From positions 1 through 12,312 of the forward strand of contig SVJI01000026.1 in assembly GCA_015069065.1 (NCBI GenBank): a stretch of DNA of 12,312 nt, given 5' to 3'. The position numbers and the translations under genes were made by a program. The DNA comes from Oscillospiraceae bacterium (GTDB taxonomy: Bacteria > Bacillota > Clostridia > UMGS1883). The notes beneath the pieces are model-generated. The model did no database searches. It saw only the letters and a program-made list of their open reading frames with translations, and was not told the origin of the DNA. Shown piece by piece: positions 1-6,633 of the stretch; within the stretch, counting starts at the first letter, position 1; each line of letters begins with the position of its first letter.

Positions 1-28
1 ATTTATCGCCTTTTTGCAGTCTGGACAT
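1..28 (-). CDS. possible start of an unidentified gene, cut by the window edge
   Basis: An ATG on the minus strand at 28-26 opens a frame that begins M-S-R-L-Q-K-G-D-K and runs off the window. A weak GGGA lies 9 nt upstream, and the ATG is 16 nt after the spoIIQ stop codon. Only nine codons are visible, so no family can be named and the gene itself is uncertain. Another frame of the same bases contains a C-x2-C-x2-C cluster but has no start codon in reach. Confidence 0.2.
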
Positions 29-44
29 TTTTTACATTCCCTAT

Positions 45-707
45 TTAATAAACATAAGATTCGGGATTGATAGGTACACCGTCTGCCCACAGTTCAAAAT
101 GCAGGTGCGGTTCCTCTTCCTTTTCCACCGGAGCGCTTGTCCCTACTTTACCGATAGCTTGTCCACCCTTAAGCTTATCGCCCTCTTTTACAGAGATTTT
201 TTTCTGCAAATTTCTGTATATGCCCCGTATATTTCCTGTGTGAAGAATTTCCACGCAGTAACCCCACAGCTTGTCCTTATATACTTTTTTAACAGTTCCG
301 TCCCATGCACTGACAACCTCTGCCCCTTTTTCGGCTGCATAGTCTATGCCTGTATGCGCACGCCAGTCATTCATGCTTTTTGAATAAACAGCCGTCTGGG
401 AATAACCGTTAATCACATTGTTTCCACAGGGAAACAACATCCTTTCAGGAGGTGTGCCGGAAACAGAGGAATCGGAGTCATTTTCTTTTTTATCGGCAGA
501 ATCCTCCTTTTTGACCTTTTGCGCATTAGCCGCAGCAGGTGCAGTTTCTTCCTTGTCTTTGGGAATTTTTATAGTACCGTTATATATCTCCGTATTATGT
601 GCGTTCCCATCCTTATCCTTAAGTGCCGTTGCCCTGCCCATTAAAAAGCTCAGCATAAACACAGAAATTATTATTATCAGGACAAACGGCATCTGTATTT
701 TTTTCAT
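45..707 (-). CDS. spoIIQ: SpoIIQ-like stage II sporulation protein, M23/LytM-fold domain
   Basis: The product (220 aa from the chosen start) has one N-terminal membrane anchor (about residues 7-24), an acidic, lysine- and serine-rich linker (about 30-88) and a C-terminal M23/LytM domain (about 90-220). The zinc ligands of LytM enzymes are present: H118 and D122 in HTGID, and H203 in HLHFE. H201, one general-base His, is also there. The other active-site His, in the usual Y-x-H-L, is replaced by Asn (Y164-R-N166-L), so hydrolase activity is doubtful. From family knowledge, SpoIIQ is made in the forespore, spans the septum and binds SpoIIIAH to form the channel needed for engulfment and late forespore gene expression. 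The gene follows spoIID directly, as in many spore-formers. I chose ATG 707 because AAGGAG lies 10 nt upstream and a sigma-F-like promoter at 730-758 excludes the two earlier ATGs (740 and 728). A generic M23 protein is the alternative. Confidence 0.88.
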   Translation of the reverse strand: MKKIQMPFVLIIIISVFMLSFLMGRATALKDKDGNAHNTEIYNGTIKIPKDKEETAPAAANAQKVKKEDSADKKENDSDSSVSGTPPERMLFPCGNNVINGYSQTAVYSKSMNDWRAHTGIDYAAEKGAEVVSAWDGTVKKVYKDKLWGYCVEILHTGNIRGIYRNLQKKISVKEGDKLKGGQAIGKVGTSAPVEKEEEPHLHFELWADGVPINPESYVY

Positions 708-729
708 TCTTATCACTCTCCTTACCATG

Positions 730-758
730 ATTATCTCCATATTTACACTGTTTTAAAC
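730..758 (-). promoter_or_regulatory. candidate sigma-F promoter of spoIIQ
   Basis: On the minus strand GTTTA (758-754), a 15-nt spacer and GGAGATAAT (738-730) match the forespore sigma-F consensus GywTA / GGnnAnAnT at every fixed position. The -35 box overlaps the last Val codon and stop codon of spoIID. The predicted transcript start is near 723, which puts AAGGAG almost at the RNA 5' end and ATG 707 as first start codon. The match is by eye only. Confidence 0.6.
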
Positions 759-1712
759 GCCCTCCACCTGTGTTCCTGTATAATAGTGAGTAAGAATCTG
801 CACATAGTTATAGCCCTCCTTTGCCATGGTGTTTGCTCCATACTGGCTCATTCCTACACCATGACCGTACCCTGTAACTTCAAAGCTCACGGTATCATCC
901 TGTGCAGATATTTCAAAGCAGCTGCTTCTGAGATTAAAAAGAGAGCGCATATCCTTACCGCTGATTTCCACACCGCCTACACAAACACTGCTGACACTCC
1001 CCCCCTGACTGCGCTTTATTTCCCCTATGTCTGCTTTGGATGAGATATTTGCATCGGGAAATTTGGATAAAACAGCCGTCTTAAATTCATCAAATGAAAA
1101 AACCGCCGAGGAATAGAAATTTGGCGCATTTTCCTCGCCATGACTTTCCACACTGACAAGGTAGGGCACATTGCCGCCCCATACATCTGCAGAATTTTCT
1201 GTTCTTCCCCCGCCTGACTGGGAATGAAACACTGCCAGTGCCACTTCACCGTCATAGGTTATTACCTCTCCCTGTGTACTGTAGACGGCATTTTCAATTT
1301 TTTTGCTGAATTTATCAGCATCCTTTCCCCAGCCGTCCTTTGCCTCCTGCATGGTTTTATATGCCTTACAGTGAGTATAATCAGTGCATACTGCCGCATC
1401 AGGGTGGTCGGAATTAGGATTTTTCATACGGTGAACGGCGTAGCTTCTCGCTGCAACTGCCTGTGCCTTGAGTGCTTCAAGTTCAAAGCTTGCAGGCATT
1501 TCTGCAGAAACTACGCCGCACAGATACTCCTCCATCGGCATTTCTACCGTAGATTTATCCTGATGAAAATACACACTTATTTCTTCTGTGTTTTCTTTAT
1601 TTTTGCCGTTTTTTTTAGGGTTGTCCTGAAAATTCATAATAAAAAACACTGTCATTGGCAAAACAAATGCCGATACAAAAAAGAATAGTATGATAAAAGA
1701 TATTTTTTTCAC
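753..1712 (-). CDS. spoIID: stage II sporulation protein D, peptidoglycan lytic transglycosylase
   Basis: SpoIID cleaves glycan strands at the septal/engulfment membrane, working in the mother cell with SpoIIM and SpoIIP. The predicted protein (319 aa) has an N-terminal membrane anchor (about residues 4-27) and then the SpoIID fold. The segment M-E-E-Y-L-C-G-V-V-S-A-E-M-P carries the expected catalytic Glu (E71), followed by A-Q-A-V-A-A-R-S-Y-A. H103, C109 and C115 have the H-x5-C-x5-C spacing I recall for the zinc site of clostridial SpoIID. The C-terminal G-H-G-V-G-M-S-Q-Y-G-A motif is intact. The longest frame starts at GTG 1721, but the Shine-Dalgarno AAGGCGGTGA (1727-1718) overlaps that codon and sits 5 nt before GTG 1712, so I start there. 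It lies 45 nt upstream of spoIIQ on the same strand. Transcription is probably by sigma-E. Confidence 0.95.
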   Translation of the reverse strand: MKKISFIILFFFVSAFVLPMTVFFIMNFQDNPKKNGKNKENTEEISVYFHQDKSTVEMPMEEYLCGVVSAEMPASFELEALKAQAVAARSYAVHRMKNPNSDHPDAAVCTDYTHCKAYKTMQEAKDGWGKDADKFSKKIENAVYSTQGEVITYDGEVALAVFHSQSGGGRTENSADVWGGNVPYLVSVESHGEENAPNFYSSAVFSFDEFKTAVLSKFPDANISSKADIGEIKRSQGGSVSSVCVGGVEISGKDMRSLFNLRSSCFEISAQDDTVSFEVTGYGHGVGMSQYGANTMAKEGYNYVQILTHYYTGTQVEGV

Positions 1713-1717
1713 AAAAT

Positions 1718-1727
1718 TCACCGCCTT
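1718..1727 (-). promoter_or_regulatory. ribosome binding site that sets the spoIID start
   Basis: AAGGCGGTGA differs by one base from the full anti-16S complement AAGGAGGTGA and is followed by 5 nt and then GTG at 1712. It covers the upstream GTG at 1721, so that codon cannot be the start. The same AAGGCGG form precedes scpA in this window. Confidence 0.75.
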
Positions 1728-1769
1728 ATAATAATATTATTTTTTTATTTAACAAATAGAACTTTATTG

Positions 1770-1798
1770 TTGAAATCATTGTCTCCATATGTTATAAT
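1770..1798 (+). promoter_or_regulatory. sigma-A promoter of the gltA-glnS unit
   Basis: TTGAAA (1770-1775), a 17-nt spacer and a perfect TATAAT (1793-1798) precede gltA. The expected transcript start is near 1805, giving a short leader of about 26 nt with no room for a riboswitch or T-box. The promoter overlaps, on the opposite strand, the likely sigma-E promoter of spoIID. Confidence 0.8.
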
Positions 1799-1813
1799 AA
1801 TATGAAAATATTC
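1778..1813 (-). promoter_or_regulatory. candidate sigma-E promoter region of spoIID
   Basis: Two overlapping readings fit the sigma-E pattern (-35 kmATATT, -10 CATACAnT). The first is GAATATT (1813-1807), 15 nt, CATATGGA (1791-1784). The second is TCATATT (1805-1799), 13 nt, GAGACAAT (1785-1778). Both -35 boxes are perfect and both -10 boxes are partial. A sigma-E promoter is expected for spoIID from Bacillus and Clostridium; which register is used cannot be decided here. Confidence 0.4.
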
Positions 1814-1830
1814 AATTTGGAGTTGAATTT

Positions 1831-3180
1831 ATGGAAAAAAATAAGGCTTTATTTGAAAAACTTTGTAGTTTAACAAAGGAAGTTTATTCAATAGACAGAG
1901 AGCTTTACGGAAAATATAACGTTAAGCGTGGGCTGCGAAATTCTAATGGAAGCGGTGTTCTGGTAGGTCTTACCAAGGTTGGTGACGTTCATGGTTACCT
2001 TTTGGATGAGGGCGAAAAAATACCTGACGAGGGTGTTCTCCGCTACAGAGGGGTAAATGTCGCAGACATCGTAAATGGGTGTGAAGCCGATGACCGCTTT
2101 GGATTTGAGGAGGTTGTTTACCTGCTCCTTTTCGGTAAGCTTCCCACAGAAAGCGAGCTTTGCGAGTTTACGCAGTATCTGGGTACTAAGCGCAGACTTC
2201 CCCAGAACTTTACAGAGGACATGATTCTCAAGGCACCGAGCAGTGACATCATGAACAAGCTTGCCCGCTCAGTACTTGCAAGCTATTCTTACGACGAGAA
2301 TCCCGATGATATTTCGGTAGAAAATGTACTCAGGCAGTCTTTCGAGCTGATTGCACGTTTCCCCGCGATGATAGCGCACGCATATCAGGCAAAATCACAC
2401 TACTACGACGGGAAGAGTCTTATTCTCCATGCGCCGTGTGAAAATCTCAGCACTGCGGAAAACTTCCTTTACATGATGCGCCCCAACAATGAATTTACTC
2501 CTACAGAGGCACATCTTCTGGATTTGGCGCTGATGATTCACGCAGAGCATGGCGGCGGTAACAACTCCACATTCACAACACACGTTCTCTCCTCCTCCGG
2601 CACTGACACCTACAGCACCATGGCTGCAGCCATAGGCTCACTCAAAGGGCCCAAGCACGGCGGTGCCAATGCAAAGGTTATGGGAATGATAGAGGATTTC
2701 AAAAATAATATTACCGATATTACAGACGAAAAGCAGATAAGAGAGCATATAATAAAGCTCTACCGCAAGGAGAGCTATGACCACAGCGGTCTTGTTTACG
2801 GAATCGGTCATGCCATTTACACAAAGAGCGACCCTAGAACAGTGCTTCTGCGTAAAAATGCAGGCATACTGGCAAAGGAAAAGCATATGGAGGATGAGCT
2901 TTATATGTATGACCTTATTGCTAAGAATGCCATTGAGCTGTTTAATGAAATTACAGGCAAGCAGAAAGACCTTGCCATCAACGTAGACTTTTACAGTGGC
3001 TTTGTTTACAAGATGCTTAACATCCCGCCTGAGGTATATACACCAATATTTGCCATGAGTCGTATCGCAGGATGGTGCGCACACCGTATAGAGGAAATCA
3101 TGGTTTCCGACAAGATAATCCGCCCTGCTTATAAAAATGTTTATAAGGGTAAAGAATATACAAATATTGCAGACAGATAA
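1831..3180 (+). CDS. gltA: citrate synthase (Si-type; citrate/2-methylcitrate synthase family)
   Basis: The enzyme condenses acetyl-CoA with oxaloacetate to give citrate, the entry to 2-oxoglutarate and glutamate synthesis in anaerobes with a partial TCA cycle. At 449 aa it has the expected full length. The catalytic set is visible: H276 in G-P-K-H-G-G-A-N, H327 in G-I-G-H-A-I-Y, and D386 in V-D-F-Y-S-G. H240 in H-A-E-H-G and arginines R336, R411 and R431 fit the substrate-binding positions. GGAG lies 8 nt before the ATG, behind a TTGAAA-N17-TATAAT promoter. No NADH-type regulatory N-terminal zinc domain of the E. coli kind is seen. glnS follows after 20 nt with no terminator, so the two are probably cotranscribed. 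Use of propionyl-CoA (2-methylcitrate synthase) cannot be excluded, but no prp genes are near. Confidence 0.93.
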   Translation: MEKNKALFEKLCSLTKEVYSIDRELYGKYNVKRGLRNSNGSGVLVGLTKVGDVHGYLLDEGEKIPDEGVLRYRGVNVADIVNGCEADDRFGFEEVVYLLLFGKLPTESELCEFTQYLGTKRRLPQNFTEDMILKAPSSDIMNKLARSVLASYSYDENPDDISVENVLRQSFELIARFPAMIAHAYQAKSHYYDGKSLILHAPCENLSTAENFLYMMRPNNEFTPTEAHLLDLALMIHAEHGGGNNSTFTTHVLSSSGTDTYSTMAAAIGSLKGPKHGGANAKVMGMIEDFKNNITDITDEKQIREHIIKLYRKESYDHSGLVYGIGHAIYTKSDPRTVLLRKNAGILAKEKHMEDELYMYDLIAKNAIELFNEITGKQKDLAINVDFYSGFVYKMLNIPPEVYTPIFAMSRIAGWCAHRIEEIMVSDKIIRPAYKNVYKGKEYTNIADR

Positions 3181-3200
3181 GGAAATGGAGGTATCTTGCA

Positions 3201-4853
3201 ATGCAAGAGGGTTACTCAAATTTTATTCATGATATCATCGATGAAGATTTGGCGGCAGGCCGCGAGACGGGGGTACACACACGTTTCCCACCCGAGCCTA
3301 ACGGATATCTTCACATTGGCAGTGCAAAGGCTATATGGATTAACTCCAGCACTGCAAAAAAATACAATGGACTTTTCAATCTCCGTTATGACGATACAAA
3401 CCCTGTTAAAGAGGACGACGAATTTGTAAAAGCTATCGAATCTGACCTCCACTGGCTGGGAGCAGACCCCACAGGCGGCATATTCTATGGAAGTGACTAT
3501 TTTGACAAATGCTATGAATTCGCGTGCAAGCTTATCCGCGATGGCAAGGCATTTGTGTGCGACCTCTCACAGGAGGAGATGGCACAGTACCGCGGAACTC
3601 TTACAGAGCCTGGCGTAGAGAGTCCGTACAGAAACAGAAGTGTAGAAGAAAATCTTGATTTATTTGAACGCATGAAAAACGGTGAGTTTGAGAACGGTCA
3701 GCGTACACTGCGTGCAAAAATAGACATGGCATCACCTAATATGAATATGCGTGACCCTGTTATATACCGCATACTTCACATGAATCATCATCGTCAGGGT
3801 GATAAGTGGTGCATTTATCCCATGTACGATTTTGCGCATCCCATTCAGGACGCACTGGAGGGAATTACACATTCTCTGTGTTCAATAGAATTTGAAAATC
3901 ACCGCCCGCTCTACAACTGGGTTGTTGACAACATCGGTTTTGAACACAAGCCGCATCAGTGGGAATTTGCGCGTCTTAATATGACATACACCGTCATGAG
4001 TAAGCGTTATCTTCGTAAGCTGGTGGAAACAAAAACAGTTGACGGATGGGATGACCCCAGAATGCCAACCATTCAGGGATTGCGCAGACGCGGATACACA
4101 CCTACGGCTATATTTGATTTCATTGAGCGCAGCGGTGTTGCAAAAGCAAACAGCATGGCGGATATAAGACTTCTGGAGTACTGCATATGCGAGGAGCTTA
4201 ACGAAAATGCACAGCGCCGTGTGGCAGTAATTGAGCCACTTAAGGTTACAATCACAAACCTGCCTGATGACCATACGGAATATTTTGAGCTGCCAAACCA
4301 CCCCAAAAAGCCTGAGCTTGGCACACGAAAGGTTCCGTTCACGAATAAGCTTTATATCGAGCAGAGCGACTTTATGGAAGAGCCTATCCCCGGATTTAAA
4401 CGTCTTAAGCCCCACGGGGAAGTAAGGCTGATGGGAGCGTATATCATGAAATGCGACGAAGTCCTCCACGACGAAAACGGAAACGTGAGCGAACTTCTTT
4501 GCAGTGTTGATATTGAAACAGGTAACGGTATGCCGACTGACGGAAGAAAGGTTAAGGGTAACATCCACTGGCTCAGCCGTGAAACCGCGGTTGAATTCAG
4601 CGTTCATCAGTTTGACAACATATTTAACAAGGAAAATGTTGCCACACTGCTTGAGGATGATAACTTTGACGAATTTATAAATCCCGATTCTTTGATTATA
4701 TATGAAAAATCCTACGGAGAGCCATCACTTAAGGATGCTGCCGTAGGCGAAAAGTTCCAGTTTGTGCGTATGGGTTATTTCACACTTGACAGTAAAAATG
4801 CCAATGTGTTTAACCGCACCGCGCCATTAAAAAGCTCATTTAAGCCAGAATAA
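3201..4853 (+). CDS. glnS: glutaminyl-tRNA synthetase
   Basis: GlnRS is a class I synthetase that charges tRNA(Gln) with glutamine in the cytoplasm. The protein (550 aa) matches the E. coli enzyme in length and order. P-E-P-N-G-Y-L-H-I-G-S (31-41) carries the HIGH motif in the form HIGS. The active-site stretch D-D-T-N-P-V-K-E-D (64-72) follows. D-A-L-E-G-I-T-H-S-L-C (217-227) is typical of GlnRS, and V-M-S-K-R (265-269) is the KMSKS motif. The beta-barrel anticodon-binding region fills the C-terminal part. GlnRS rather than GluRS is supported by the whole N-terminal signature and the C-terminal barrels. The start is ATG 3201 with GGAGG 9 nt upstream. Most Firmicutes make Gln-tRNA by GatCAB amidation, so direct GlnRS suggests an old acquisition in this lineage. 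The terminator follows the stop codon directly. Confidence 0.96.
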   Translation: MQEGYSNFIHDIIDEDLAAGRETGVHTRFPPEPNGYLHIGSAKAIWINSSTAKKYNGLFNLRYDDTNPVKEDDEFVKAIESDLHWLGADPTGGIFYGSDYFDKCYEFACKLIRDGKAFVCDLSQEEMAQYRGTLTEPGVESPYRNRSVEENLDLFERMKNGEFENGQRTLRAKIDMASPNMNMRDPVIYRILHMNHHRQGDKWCIYPMYDFAHPIQDALEGITHSLCSIEFENHRPLYNWVVDNIGFEHKPHQWEFARLNMTYTVMSKRYLRKLVETKTVDGWDDPRMPTIQGLRRRGYTPTAIFDFIERSGVAKANSMADIRLLEYCICEELNENAQRRVAVIEPLKVTITNLPDDHTEYFELPNHPKKPELGTRKVPFTNKLYIEQSDFMEEPIPGFKRLKPHGEVRLMGAYIMKCDEVLHDENGNVSELLCSVDIETGNGMPTDGRKVKGNIHWLSRETAVEFSVHQFDNIFNKENVATLLEDDNFDEFINPDSLIIYEKSYGEPSLKDAAVGEKFQFVRMGYFTLDSKNANVFNRTAPLKSSFKPE

Positions 4854-4894
4854 AAAACTGAGGCAAAATGCAAAGCATTTTGCCTCAGTTTTTT
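4852..4894. terminator. bidirectional intrinsic terminator between glnS and the acyl-CoA ligase gene
   Basis: A perfect inverted repeat has 20-nt arms (4852-4871 and 4875-4894) around an AAA loop. The core ACTGAGGCAAAATGC pairs fully, and six A and six T flank it, so it reads as a hairpin plus U-tract on both strands. It starts inside the glnS stop codon and ends 1 nt before the stop codon of the convergent gene. Confidence 0.93.
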
Positions 4895-4895
4895 A

Positions 4896-6488
4896 TTATA
4901 CATATCTCTTAATTTTTCCTGTAGTTGTTTTTTCCATTTCCTCGTCAGTAATTACGTAGCTCTTTATCTGCTTATAGTATATAAGCTTTTCATTTACGGA
5001 TTTAACATGATTTTCTATTTCCTTATCACAATCTCCGTCAAAGCTCTTGTCACGTACTGCCTTGAGCAGGATATCGTCACCCTCTCCATATACGATACAC
5101 TCCTTAATCGCATCGCATTGGCTGACAAGTGCCTCTATCTCCTCTGGAAATACGTTTTTACCGTTTGAAAGAACGATTACATTCTTCTTTCTGCCGGAAA
5201 TGAAAATGTATCCGTCCTTATCAATACGTCCCAAATCTCCTGTATAGAACCATCCGTCACGTATTACTTCATCTGTCTGTGCCTGATCGTTGTAATAACC
5301 GAGCATAACATTAGGTCCTTTTGCAACAATTTCACCTATTCCGTTTTCATCGGGGTTAACTATTCTGGCTTCAATACCGGGAAGAGTCAAGCCAACGGAG
5401 CCTGCACGCATATGGTTTTCATTTTCTGCAGAAATAACGGGAGAGGTCTCTGTCAAACCGTATCCCTGAACAGAAAGAACACCTATATCGTTAAACCAAC
5501 GCAGTACCTCAGGTGTAGCAGGTGCCGCACCTACAATGATAAAGCGGAGCTTTCCGCCGAGTGCGTCGATAATTTTTGCAAACAACTTTCTGCGGACATC
5601 AATTCCCATTTTCATCAAAAAGCGTGAAAGTTTCAACGCGAAGTTAACCTTTTTCACCATACCCTGAGATTCAAGCTTTCTTGAGATTGTAAGGTACATT
5701 TCATCAAGTATTCTGGGAACACCTACAAAAACACTTACGCCATACTCTGTAAGGCACTTTCCTACTCTTAAGCCCTCGCAGAAAACATTACACATACCTT
5801 CCGACAGGAAGAATAAGGTCTGCACCATGCCGAATGTATGATGGAAAGGAAGCAGTGCCATATTTACATCAGTGGGATAAAGCGTCTCCCATTTTCTAAG
5901 TCCAATTACATTTTCAACAACATTGTACTGTGACAGCATAACAGCCTTTGATGCCGAGGTAGTACCTGATGTAAAGAGAAGTATGCTCATAATATTAACA
6001 TCAATCTGAATATTTTCATACGCCTCTTTATTATCTGCTGCCGCACCCTCAGCAAGCATATCGGCAAATTCGCTGTCATCCATACATACCTTGATAATAT
6101 CTGCTTTCTCTGCAAGGCGCTCCTTGAAGGCTTCTCCGTAGAATATAGCCACCGCCTGAGAGCGGGAAAGCTGCTCTTCAATTTCAAAATCGAGAAGTCC
6201 CCTGTCCAGCGGTACAATGACACCACCGCATGCAGTAACTGCTACAAAGGAAACAACCCATTCGTAGCTGTTTTTACCGATTACGGCTATCCTTTCCCCT
6301 ACAAGGTGGCGGTTCATAAGGCACCTTGCCAGATGTTCAATATCCGCACTAAGTCTTGTGTAAGTTACCTCGTCGTAAAAGGTCTTTCCTTTTTCATCCT
6401 TTTTCTTGATTTTAAATGCGATATTATCAGCGAATTTTTCAGCACTGTATTTTATAAGCTCTCTCAAATTACCAAATTCATTTTTCAT
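4896..6488 (-). CDS. AMP-forming acyl-CoA synthetase-like enzyme (long-chain fatty acid CoA ligase family)
   Basis: The family activates a carboxylic acid with ATP to an acyl-adenylate and passes it to CoA. The protein (530 aa from the chosen start) has all the main motifs. The P-loop is F-T-S-G-T-T-S-A-S-K-A (172-182), where S-A-S-K-A replaces the usual G-x-P-K-G but keeps the lysine. G-Y-G-L-T-E-T-S-P lies at 342-350 and F-Y-T-G-D-L-G at 414-420. R-K-K-N-V-I-V-L-S-N-G-K-N is the hinge region, and the C-terminal T-T-G-K-I-K-R holds the adenylation lysine (K525). No membrane segment is evident. The longest frame begins at TTG 6509, but GGAG (6499-6496) sits 7 nt before ATG 6488, so I start there. 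The gene diverges from the DUF1836 gene and has a strong promoter. The substrate is unknown; fatty acids are likely from overall similarity, but an aryl or short acid is possible. Confidence 0.87.
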   Translation of the reverse strand: MKNEFGNLRELIKYSAEKFADNIAFKIKKKDEKGKTFYDEVTYTRLSADIEHLARCLMNRHLVGERIAVIGKNSYEWVVSFVAVTACGGVIVPLDRGLLDFEIEEQLSRSQAVAIFYGEAFKERLAEKADIIKVCMDDSEFADMLAEGAAADNKEAYENIQIDVNIMSILLFTSGTTSASKAVMLSQYNVVENVIGLRKWETLYPTDVNMALLPFHHTFGMVQTLFFLSEGMCNVFCEGLRVGKCLTEYGVSVFVGVPRILDEMYLTISRKLESQGMVKKVNFALKLSRFLMKMGIDVRRKLFAKIIDALGGKLRFIIVGAAPATPEVLRWFNDIGVLSVQGYGLTETSPVISAENENHMRAGSVGLTLPGIEARIVNPDENGIGEIVAKGPNVMLGYYNDQAQTDEVIRDGWFYTGDLGRIDKDGYIFISGRKKNVIVLSNGKNVFPEEIEALVSQCDAIKECIVYGEGDDILLKAVRDKSFDGDCDKEIENHVKSVNEKLIYYKQIKSYVITDEEMEKTTTGKIKRYV

Positions 6489-6533
6489 ATTCATTCTCCG
6501 TTCCAACAATCATTTAATCTAGTTCTTAAAACT

Positions 6534-6562
6534 ATATTATCATATATTGTTAACCATGTCAA
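6534..6562 (-). promoter_or_regulatory. strong sigma-A promoter of the acyl-CoA ligase gene
   Basis: On the minus strand TTGACA (6562-6557), a 17-nt spacer and TAATAT (6539-6534) form a near-consensus promoter, with TG one base before the -10 box as an extended -10 element. The transcript should start near 6527, giving a leader of about 39 nt. Its -35 box lies inside an imperfect dyad. Confidence 0.8.
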
Positions 6563-6564
6563 CA
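6548..6564. promoter_or_regulatory. candidate operator dyad in the ligase/DUF1836 divergent promoter
   Basis: TGTTAAC-CAT-GTCAACA is an inverted repeat with 7-nt half sites and one mismatched pair, spaced by 3 nt. It covers the ligase -35 box and ends 7 bp before the -35 box of the divergent DUF1836 promoter, so a bound protein could affect both. The binder is unknown; the DUF1836 protein is the obvious candidate. Confidence 0.35.
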
Positions 6565-6570
6565 TTTTAC

Positions 6571-6599
6571 TTGAATTTTAAGAAATAAAGTTGTACAAT
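6571..6599 (+). promoter_or_regulatory. sigma-A promoter of the DUF1836 gene
   Basis: TTGAAT (6571-6576), a 17-nt spacer and TACAAT (6594-6599) precede the gene. The transcript should start near 6606, just before AGGAGGA at 6618-6624. The -35 box is 8 bp from that of the divergent ligase promoter. Confidence 0.7.
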
Positions 6600-6633
6600 A
6601 GATGTTAAGTAAGTTACAGGAGGATTCTTTTTT

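Noticed and set aside
1..44. A minus-strand frame with C-x2-C-x2-C at the window edge, suggesting a zinc ribbon gene
   Set aside because: The frame runs back through the spoIIQ 3' end with no start codon or Shine-Dalgarno in reach; it may be chance, and the next gene cannot be judged from 44 bases.
1799..1830. A leader riboswitch or T-box before gltA-glnS
   Set aside because: The leader is only about 26 nt from the predicted transcript start to the ATG, too short for either.
2638..3219. A 193-codon minus-strand frame across the end of gltA
   Set aside because: It is antisense to the catalytic core of citrate synthase and shows no recognisable domain.
3882..4607. A 241-codon open frame on the minus strand inside glnS
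   Set aside because: It is antisense to a strongly conserved gene, has no convincing ribosome binding site, and its Cys/Phe/His-rich composition is typical of an antisense shadow.
6603..6618. A second operator copy (TGTTAAG...TTACA) downstream of the DUF1836 promoter
   Set aside because: Only part of the half site matches the 6548-6564 dyad, and the AT-rich context makes this easy to get by chance.
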